Assembly (NCBI GenBank): GCA_050260515.1
Contig: JBLNCI010000035.1
Location: 1-64,000, forward strand
Length of the DNA stretch: 64,000 bases
Direction of reading: 5' to 3'
Source of the DNA: DATJIG01 sp050260515
GTDB taxonomy: Bacteria > Pseudomonadota > Alphaproteobacteria > SMXQ01
The translations under genes were made by a program, and so were the position numbers. Numbering within the stretch: the first letter of the stretch is position 1; the number at the start of each line of letters is the position of its first letter. Shown here in pieces: positions 57,900-64,000 of the stretch. Below the pieces are notes generated by a model that was not told the origin of the DNA, did no database searches, and worked only from the letters and a program-made list of their open reading frames with translations.

Positions 57900-59988
57900 A
57901 CGGTAGCGCTGCCTGCGCGCCCTTCAACGCGCCGTCAAGCGGGCGGAGCAGCTTTCCGATGTGGTCGGCGAGCTGTTCCTGCTGGTAAGGCTTGCTGAGG
58001 CGCGGCAGATCGATCTCGGCGCCCTTGGGCAGGTCGGCGTAGCCGGTGGCGAGCAGCACGGGAAGGTTCGGACGCAGCGCGCGCGCCGCCTTCGCCAGCT
58101 CGATCCCCGTCATGCCCGGCATCGCGTGATCCGTCACGAGAAGGTCGACCGGCTCTCCCTCGCGCAGGATCGCCAGCGCGCTCGATGCGGAATTCACTTC
58201 GATGACGCGGTGTCCGAGATCTTCGAGCATGCCGGCCGTGCTCATGGCAACGAGCGCGTCGTCGTCGACCACGAGGATGGTCGCCGGGCGCGTCGGCGTG
58301 GCATGGGCCGTCTGCGCCGGCGGCTCGGGCTCGGTGACGGCCTCGGCTACGGCGGCCGGCAGCCACAGCTCGGCGACCGTTCCGCGGCCGGGCTCGCTGG
58401 AAAGACGCAGCGCGCCGTTCAACTGCACGGCGAGACCGTGCACCATCGAGAGACCGAGGCCGGTGCCTTTGCCGAGCTCCTTGGTCGAAAAGAACGGGTC
58501 GATCGCGCGCTTCAGCGTCTCCGCGTCCATGCCACAGCCGCTGTCGATCACCGTCAGCCGCGCATACCGCCCGGCGGCGATTCCGTCCTCGCCTGCCGCG
58601 GAGATGCCGTCCAGCCGCACCGTCACGACGCCGCCGCCCGGCATCGCGTCGCGCGCGTTGAGAATGAGATTGAGGACGGCGAGCTCCACCTGATTCGCGT
58701 CCGCCATGGCCGGGGCCAAGGTGGCGGGGGCCGTCACCTTGATCTCGATCCGCGGGCCGACCGAGCGCGCCAGCAGATCCATCATTCCGTGGAGCAGCCG
58801 GACGAGGTCCACCGGCCGGATATCCAATTCCTGCCGCCGCGCGAACGCCAGCAAGCGTTGGGTGAGCGACGCACCGCGCTGTGCGCCCTGACGCGCCGTA
58901 TCGATCAAGCGCAGAACCTTCGGGTCGTTCGGCAGATGCTTGCGGAGGAGATCGAGATTCGCCAGCACCGCCATCAGCAGGTTGTTGAAGTCGTGCGCGA
59001 CACCTCCGGTGAGCTGGCCGATGGTCTCGAGCTTCTGCGCCTGGCGTAGCTGTTCTTCGGCGCGGCTGCGTTCCGCCATCTGCTCCAGCACGAGACGGTG
59101 GGCGCGTTCGAGCTCCGCGGTGCGCTCCTTGACGCGTTCCTCAAGCCGCTCGTTGACGGTGCGCAACGTGTCCTCGGCGGTCTTCCGCCCGGTGATGTCG
59201 CTGGTGACTCCGACGAGACGCACGACCTTCCCGCTCGGCCCCTTCACCGCACGGGCGCGCACATCGATCCAGTGGGTCCCGCCATCGGGCCAGATGTTCC
59301 GGTACTCGAGCGCGTAGTCGGCGCCGGTCGCGATGCTGCGTTCGAGTCGCGACTGCATCAGCGCACGGTCGTCCGGGTGAACCGACGCGAGAAGATCGCC
59401 GTACGTGAACGAGTGATCCGGACGGCGGCCGAAGTTTGCCTTGCAGTCGTCGGAGGCCGTCAGTATCCACGTGGTGAGGTCGAGTTCCCACGGCCCGAGG
59501 CGCCCGGCTTTCAGGGCGGTCTGCAGTCGCTCCTCACCCTCTCGCAGTTCATCGAGGCGCGCACGCGCCTCGTACTGGCGCCGGCGTCCCTTCAGCGCCG
59601 TCTTCGCGAGGCTGATGAAGGTCGCCGGGCGGAACGGCCGCTCCAGGAAGGTGATGTTCCCGAGCGCCTCCGCGAGCCGCAGCGCCGCGGGATTGGTGTC
59701 CGAATCGCCGGCGCGGTCGGTCAAAAGGATGAACGGCAGGTCCGACCAGCTCGGCTGCGCCGCGACCCAGGCGATCAACCCGCGTAGGTCGGCCGAGCGC
59801 ACGGCCTCCTCGGTGACGACGGCGAGTGCGACGTCGTCGCCGAGGCAGCGGCAGAGATCGGGTAGGCTCGTGCAGATCTTCGCCTCGATGCCGGCCTCGA
59901 GGAGCATCGTCGCAGCAACCGCGGCGTCACGCCCTTTTGGCGCGAGAATCAAGGTGCGCCCCGATGGAACGGCTCCGACGGTCTTCAC
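57886..59988 (-). CDS. Hybrid sensor histidine kinase with PAS domain (700 aa)
   Basis: No membrane span. N-terminal degenerate receiver-like region (about 10-135: LILAPKGRDAAVAATMLLEAGI, LPFILLTDRAG), one PAS domain (155-270, ending VGVTSDITGRK), a coiled-coil linker with Glu/Arg heptads (275-320), HisKA with GGVAHDFNN, HATPase_c (NLILNARDAM, GTGLGLSMV), and a C-terminal receiver (570-685, D in LLVTDHAMPG). It lies 29 bp after the KaiC-like gene, so the two are probably one operon; KaiC-like ATPases and histidine kinases often pair in proteobacteria. Confidence 0.9.
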   Translation of the reverse strand: MKTVGAVPSGRTLILAPKGRDAAVAATMLLEAGIEAKICTSLPDLCRCLGDDVALAVVTEEAVRSADLRGLIAWVAAQPSWSDLPFILLTDRAGDSDTNPAALRLAEALGNITFLERPFRPATFISLAKTALKGRRRQYEARARLDELREGEERLQTALKAGRLGPWELDLTTWILTASDDCKANFGRRPDHSFTYGDLLASVHPDDRALMQSRLERSIATGADYALEYRNIWPDGGTHWIDVRARAVKGPSGKVVRLVGVTSDITGRKTAEDTLRTVNERLEERVKERTAELERAHRLVLEQMAERSRAEEQLRQAQKLETIGQLTGGVAHDFNNLLMAVLANLDLLRKHLPNDPKVLRLIDTARQGAQRGASLTQRLLAFARRQELDIRPVDLVRLLHGMMDLLARSVGPRIEIKVTAPATLAPAMADANQVELAVLNLILNARDAMPGGGVVTVRLDGISAAGEDGIAAGRYARLTVIDSGCGMDAETLKRAIDPFFSTKELGKGTGLGLSMVHGLAVQLNGALRLSSEPGRGTVAELWLPAAVAEAVTEPEPPAQTAHATPTRPATILVVDDDALVAMSTAGMLEDLGHRVIEVNSASSALAILREGEPVDLLVTDHAMPGMTGIELAKAARALRPNLPVLLATGYADLPKGAEIDLPRLSKPYQQEQLADHIGKLLRPLDGALKGAQAALPFMDS

Positions 59989-60017
59989 CGATGCTCCTTA
60001 CTTTGAATCGGAAGCCA

Positions 60018-61487
60018 TCAACCCGCGGAAACGACGAACTCGGGAACGCCCGCGAGTACGCCTTGGAAGTTCACCAACGGCGCGCCAAGCGTCAGGCCGT
60101 TGCGCCCGATGTGGAACTCCCGGATCGTCTCCTCGTGGGGGCCAGTGCGCTTCTTGATGACCGAGATCGCCCGGCGAACGGTGCCCTTCGCCTCGAAATA
60201 GCGGAGGAGCACGGCGGTATCCGCGAGATACGTGAGATCAACAGGCGCCCGGATGTCGCCGACGACGCCGGCCTGGGCCACCGTCAGGAACGTCGTCGCG
60301 CCCTGCCGGTTGAGGTACTGAACGAGTTCATGGATATGGAGCGCGAGGGCGCTCTCGTCGGGCATCGCGGCCTGATAGCCGTTCATGCTGTCGATGACGA
60401 CGGTCTTCGCCTGGGCGCGGTCCACCTGCTCGCGGACGCGATACGCGAATTCGCCAGGCGACAGCTCGGCCGCATCGAGCTGCTGGATGATGAGCTGCCC
60501 CGAATCCCGCCACGCCGCGAGATCGAAACCGAGGCCCTTCGCGCGCTCGAACAGCAGTCCGAGCTCCTCGTCGAAGATGAACATCGCGGCCTTCTCGCCC
60601 CGGCGCATCGCCGCCGAGACGAACTGCAGCGTGAACACGCTCTTGCCGGTGCCGGAGGGGCCAATGACCAGCGTGCTCGACCCCTGATCGATGCCGCCAC
60701 CGAGCAGGGCGTCCAGTTCCTTGATTCCCGTCGTGTGCCGGGTGCGCTCGAAGCCCGAATGATGCTCGGACGCGACGAGCCGCGGGTAGACCTCGACTCC
60801 ACCGGTGCGGATCGTGAGGTCGTGGTACCCGCCACGGAACGGCTGGCCGCGATACTTGACGACGCGGACCCGGCGCCGCGAGGTGCCGTACTTCGGCGTG
60901 AACTCCTCGAGGCGGATCACGCCGTGCGCGACGCTGTGGACGGTCTTGTCGAGCACGTCGGTCGTCAGATCGTCGAGCATCAGCACGGTCGCGCCGTGGC
61001 GCGAGAAGAAATGCTTCATCGCGAGGATCTGGCGGCGGTAGCGAAGCGAGCTTTGGGACAGGAGCCGAATCTCCGACAAGCTGTCGAGCACGAGCCGCGA
61101 CGGCTTGTAGCGCTCGACTTCCTCGAGGATCATCTTCGTCGTCTCACCAAGCTCGAGATCGGACGAATAGAGCAGACTCTGCTGCTGATTGGCGTCGAGC
61201 AGCTCCGGTGGGACGACCTCGAAGACGCGGATGTTCGGATCGAGCGTCCACCCGTGCGAGGCCGCGCCGACGCGCAGTTCGCTGTCGGTCTCCGACAGCG
61301 TCACGTAGAGGCCCCGCTCGCCGAGCAGCGCGCCCTCGATCAGGAAGCGCAGCGCGATCGTGGTCTTGCCGGTCCCGGGATGTCCCTCGAGCAGGAACAC
61401 CCGCCCGGTCGAGAGACCGCCGCCGAGAATATCGTCAAGGCCGGCAACGCCCGTCGCCGCCTTCCGAGTTAAGTCGAACACGTCCAT
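60018..61487 (-). CDS. KaiC-like two-domain RecA-type ATPase (489 aa)
   Basis: Two KaiC domains in tandem. The first Walker A is GHPGTGKTT at 35-43; the second is GPSGTGKSVF near residue 280. The C-terminal segment (LADTAVLLRYFEAKGTVRRAISVIKKRTGPHEETIREFHIG) aligns with KaiC CII. In cyanobacterial KaiC the Ser-Thr autophosphorylation pair lies in ISTITDT. Here the same place reads LTYLADT, so the pair seems to be Thr-Tyr; it may not autophosphorylate like the clock protein. No KaiA or KaiB is encoded in the window. Start at ATG 61487 (MDVFDLTRKAATGV). Confidence 0.87.
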   Translation of the reverse strand: MDVFDLTRKAATGVAGLDDILGGGLSTGRVFLLEGHPGTGKTTIALRFLIEGALLGERGLYVTLSETDSELRVGAASHGWTLDPNIRVFEVVPPELLDANQQQSLLYSSDLELGETTKMILEEVERYKPSRLVLDSLSEIRLLSQSSLRYRRQILAMKHFFSRHGATVLMLDDLTTDVLDKTVHSVAHGVIRLEEFTPKYGTSRRRVRVVKYRGQPFRGGYHDLTIRTGGVEVYPRLVASEHHSGFERTRHTTGIKELDALLGGGIDQGSSTLVIGPSGTGKSVFTLQFVSAAMRRGEKAAMFIFDEELGLLFERAKGLGFDLAAWRDSGQLIIQQLDAAELSPGEFAYRVREQVDRAQAKTVVIDSMNGYQAAMPDESALALHIHELVQYLNRQGATTFLTVAQAGVVGDIRAPVDLTYLADTAVLLRYFEAKGTVRRAISVIKKRTGPHEETIREFHIGRNGLTLGAPLVNFQGVLAGVPEFVVSAG

Positions 61488-61807
61488 TCCGTCGGTTGGT
61501 CCTTTCGTTGTCTGGCGTTCCCTGGGCGAGTGGCAACGCTCCACCGGCCGCGAGGACCGGAGCCCGCGCGTGGAAGATCTGTTCAGCTTCGGTGGGATTA
61601 CCGATCGGTTTTTTGAGCCGACTCAAACGATTCGCCGCTTTGCGCGCTCATTGAGCGAGAGCGCTGTTTTGCAGGTAATTACCGAAGGGGCGCGGCTTGC
61701 ACAAACGAAACGACGAAGCGGAGCCGGGGCTTTTTTATGGGCCGGGACACAAGATTGTCACGCACCTGGACCGCCCTGTCGGTCGCCGCGCGGACGCGGC
61801 TCGACCA
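61488..61807. other. 320-bp noncoding region upstream of the KaiC-like gene
   Basis: No plausible gene. It holds ACCGATCGGT followed by a T-run (61600-61614), TTTGAG-CCGA-CTCAAA (61612-61627) and GGTAATTACC (61674-61683). On the minus strand TTGTGC-17-TAATTA overlaps the last of these and could be the KaiC-operon promoter. GGAGCCGGGGCTTTTTT near 61720-61740 could be a weak terminator-like run. Confidence 0.4.
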
Positions 61808-64000
61808 TCACTTGGCCGACGCCGCTTCCGGAACGGACCCTCGCAGCAACGCCTTGCGCGCCTGCCACTCGGTCGCAGGTTCGAGTTGCTGAAGGAACTG
61901 GACCTCTCCCCCGGACAACATCGCGACCGGAATTCCATCTCGGAACAGCACTCGATTGCCGGCCAGCGCTGGCAGCTTCGCGCCTGGCGTGAGAATTCCG
62001 ACAAGATTGAGCGGGTCGGCGCCCGAGACGGACACCCAGCTATCGGTTTGCGCATTGCGCCGCACCTCACGGAGCGCACCGACCGCGTCCGGCAGCGCGA
62101 ATTGTTCGCCGGTGAAGCCGGCGACGAACCGGCCACCGCGAATCTCGCCGCGCGCTTCGAGCCGGCGGTAGACCCGCAGGAGGTCACGCCATGGCGGAAG
62201 CCAATCGGCCTCGCGCTCGAGTAGCTTCCAGAAAACCACGCCGTAGCGCCGCAGGAGCACCCGCGCAATGTGGTCGACGGCGGCCTCCTCCTGCTCGCGT
62301 TGCGAGCCCGCCGGCCGAAACCGGCGCGAAAGCGACCAACGACCCGCGTCATCCATCCCGAAGACGGTGGCGCGGCGCCGCCGACGCATCAGCGCCGGAT
62401 TCCGCTTCTGTTCGGCAGGCGCGAGAAGGGCTCGGAGCCCGCCGAAGCTGTCGGACGTCACCTGGCCGAGCGCCACGAGCTCCGCCAACGCCTCCTCGAC
62501 GTGCACCCGCAGTTGCCCGGTGGCGTCGACGAGCTCGTCGAAGAAGAGCGCGCCGTGCGCCCGCAGCGCTTCGGCCACCGAGTGGCCGCGCGCACTCGGC
62601 TGAGGCGTGTCGTCCTGGCCCGCAACCAGCGACCACATCGCGGCATTGCGCCGGGCAACGAGAGTGATCGGGGTCGTGCGAACAGGCGCCACCTTGCGCT
62701 CGCTGCCCGCTCGGATGACACGGGGCCGCAGCCGCATCCACGAGATCCGACCGGCGAGGCACTGATCGTCGAGCCACGACGGCTCGTACGCCGAGATGCG
62801 CGCCGGCAGGATCTCCGACTCCCAGGCCGCGGCCGCCGCCTCGTAGCCTTCGAGTTGCCCGATGATGGCATCGATCGCGTCGGGACCTTCCATGCGCGCA
62901 GGCGCGTCAACCTTCTGCCACCGGAACAGGAAGCGCAGGAAGTCGCGCGCGGCGACCGGTTCGATCTCGGCCCGCAGGCGCTTCACCGTATAGCCGTGTA
63001 TGCGGGCGAGTAATCGCCGATCGCACCACTCGTCGTCATCGACGCCGGGCGTGAAGCGACCGCGCAGCGCGAATCCTTCGCCCTGCAGCGCCGCAAGCGG
63101 CGTCGCGAGAACGTCGGACTCGCAGCCGATCGTGCGCGCCAGCTCCCGCTGAGTGACGGGCCCCAGACCTTCGAGGCGGCCACGCAGTATTTCGATGATC
63201 GCGTCGTCGACCGACCATGCGCGCTCTGCATATCCCTGAGGCGCCACGACGGTCGGCTCGAAAAGGCCGTGCGGCCACACCGCGGCGAACTGCGATAGAC
63301 GTTCGGCGGCGATCCACAGCAGGGCGCCATCGGCCCTCAGCAGCGTCGCTCTTCGCTCGCGCGCGAGCTGGGCGAACCACTCGTTCCACCGCGGACGCCC
63401 GGCCGTCTCTTCGGCAGTGATGAATCCGATCCACACGAGCGCGTCGTGCAGTTCGTCGGCGTTCGCCGGGTCCGGCCATGCCTCCTCGCGCACGCGATCG
63501 ATCGCCTCGCGGTCGAGCCGGCCGAGATCGGCCGCGGTCTCGGGCGCGAGCCACCGCCGTCCCATCACGGCCTGGGTGCGGCGTTCCTCGAGCGGCGCAT
63601 CGTCGAGGTAGGCGTATGGGCGCGCCGATAGCACCTCGAGCGCGAGCAGCGACGGCTCGGTCAGATCGCAGGTGACGACCCGGATCGCACCGGACTGAAT
63701 GCCCGCGAGCAGTGTCTGCAGCCCAGCCAGGTCCATTGCCTCGCCGACGCAATCAGCAATGGTCTGACGCACCAGCGGATGATCGGGGATTTCGCGCTCG
63801 CCGGCGATGTTCTCCGCGCACGCAAGCTGATCTGGAAAAACGGCCGCAACGAGATCCTCCGCTTCCATGCGCGCGATCTGCGGCGCGACCTTGCGGCCGC
63901 CACGGAACCGGGGCAGCGCCAGCGCGACGCCGGCGACCCATCGCCAGCGCGTCAGGAACATCGGCGCGTCGAGCAGCGCCTGGATCAGCACGTCGCGCAC
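61808..64000 (-). CDS. lhr: Lhr-type ATP-dependent helicase, C-terminal part (730 aa visible, 5' partial)
   Basis: The coding frame is open from the window edge to a stop at 61808. It carries the Lhr core C-terminal domain (MFLTRWRWVAGVALALPRFRGG, VFPDQLACAENIAGEREIPDHPLV, PYAYLDDAPLEERRTQAV) and a long winged-helix/beta-barrel tail. Full-length bacterial Lhr-core proteins are about 1400-1500 residues, so roughly half is missing beyond the window, including the helicase motor. The first residue shown is not the real start. Lhr is a 3'-5' superfamily 2 helicase induced by DNA damage. No ligase-associated partner is seen here. Confidence 0.85.
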   Translation of the reverse strand: MRDVLIQALLDAPMFLTRWRWVAGVALALPRFRGGRKVAPQIARMEAEDLVAAVFPDQLACAENIAGEREIPDHPLVRQTIADCVGEAMDLAGLQTLLAGIQSGAIRVVTCDLTEPSLLALEVLSARPYAYLDDAPLEERRTQAVMGRRWLAPETAADLGRLDREAIDRVREEAWPDPANADELHDALVWIGFITAEETAGRPRWNEWFAQLARERRATLLRADGALLWIAAERLSQFAAVWPHGLFEPTVVAPQGYAERAWSVDDAIIEILRGRLEGLGPVTQRELARTIGCESDVLATPLAALQGEGFALRGRFTPGVDDDEWCDRRLLARIHGYTVKRLRAEIEPVAARDFLRFLFRWQKVDAPARMEGPDAIDAIIGQLEGYEAAAAAWESEILPARISAYEPSWLDDQCLAGRISWMRLRPRVIRAGSERKVAPVRTTPITLVARRNAAMWSLVAGQDDTPQPSARGHSVAEALRAHGALFFDELVDATGQLRVHVEEALAELVALGQVTSDSFGGLRALLAPAEQKRNPALMRRRRRATVFGMDDAGRWSLSRRFRPAGSQREQEEAAVDHIARVLLRRYGVVFWKLLEREADWLPPWRDLLRVYRRLEARGEIRGGRFVAGFTGEQFALPDAVGALREVRRNAQTDSWVSVSGADPLNLVGILTPGAKLPALAGNRVLFRDGIPVAMLSGGEVQFLQQLEPATEWQARKALLRGSVPEAASAK

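Noticed and set aside
61600..61614. ACCGATCGGT followed by T-run as a rho-independent terminator
   Set aside because: The stem would have only three pairs with a 4-nt loop, and it lies upstream of the KaiC gene, so it was kept only as a palindrome in the noncoding region.
1..64000. Mobile element or phage origin of the island
   Set aside because: No transposase, integrase, inverted-repeat ends, tRNA gene or att-like repeats were seen; expansion by duplication explains the gene set better.

Overview
This is a strongly GC-rich bacterial window. It is most likely an alphaproteobacterium (Hyphomicrobiales/Rhodospirillales type). The basis is overall gene style: a FixK-like Crp/Fnr regulator, large PAS hybrid histidine kinases, a DUF892 ferritin-like protein, a KaiC-kinase pair and many iron(III)-type ABC binding proteins. 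That assignment is inference. No rRNA, tRNA, CRISPR array or insertion sequence was seen.

About 55 kb is a catabolic island for phthalate-like or other carboxylated aromatics. Its parts are six Rieske oxygenase alpha subunits, four bicupin proteins, nine substrate-binding proteins plus one decayed remnant, two Gfo/Idh/MocA dehydrogenases, a Pht5-type 4,5-dihydroxyphthalate decarboxylase, a UbiD decarboxylase, two class II aldolase-type proteins, a LigB-type extradiol dioxygenase, a LigJ/ACMSD-type amidohydrolase, three tandem RraA-family aldolases and a RidA protein. Read together they fit this route: uptake, ring dihydroxylation, cis-diol dehydrogenation, decarboxylation, 4,5-type ring cleavage, hydration, aldol cleavage. 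No oxygenase reductase, LigA, LigC or LigI was found in the window.

Layout. 1-653: ABC ATPase broken after its Q-loop and fused to a PAP2-like segment. 769-4339: SBP-cupin-Rieske operon (minus). 4541-5401: lone dehydrogenase. 5438-16611: twelve-gene minus operon from RidA through three RraA proteins, LigB, LigJ, aldolase, Gfo/Idh, Rieske, cupin and SBP to a second Rieske. 16686: divergent LysR regulator. 17743-21799: ATPase-permease-Gfo/Idh operon. 21927-26349: divergent Rieske and UbiD-SBP, then a decayed SBP copy. 26376-34048: minus-strand Rieske-SBP-permease-cupin and cupin-SBP units. 34295-38285: complete SBP-ATPase-permease importer. 38298-43594: aldolase, Rieske, Pht5-like and two further binding proteins. 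43869-48007: signalling block (receiver, FixK-like, OmpR-type regulator, hybrid kinase). 48181-49434: MFS exporter. 49441-55543: six-gene operon of two M24-fold proteins, three VOC proteins (one fused to a Rieske domain) and a binding protein. 55699-64000: YciE-like, HAD nucleotidase, pirin, hybrid kinase, KaiC-like ATPase and a partial Lhr helicase.

Three observations stand out. A 50-bp element aligns without gaps upstream of three oxygenase/ring-cleavage operons (4391, 16631, 31690) and suggests one regulon, probably run by the LysR protein whose own promoter overlaps one copy. The 49441-55543 operon combines a VOC-Rieske fusion with two M24-fold proteins that have lost most peptidase metal ligands, and looks like an undescribed catabolic route. 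The SBP-cupin-Rieske set recurs several times, as if one module had been duplicated and diversified.
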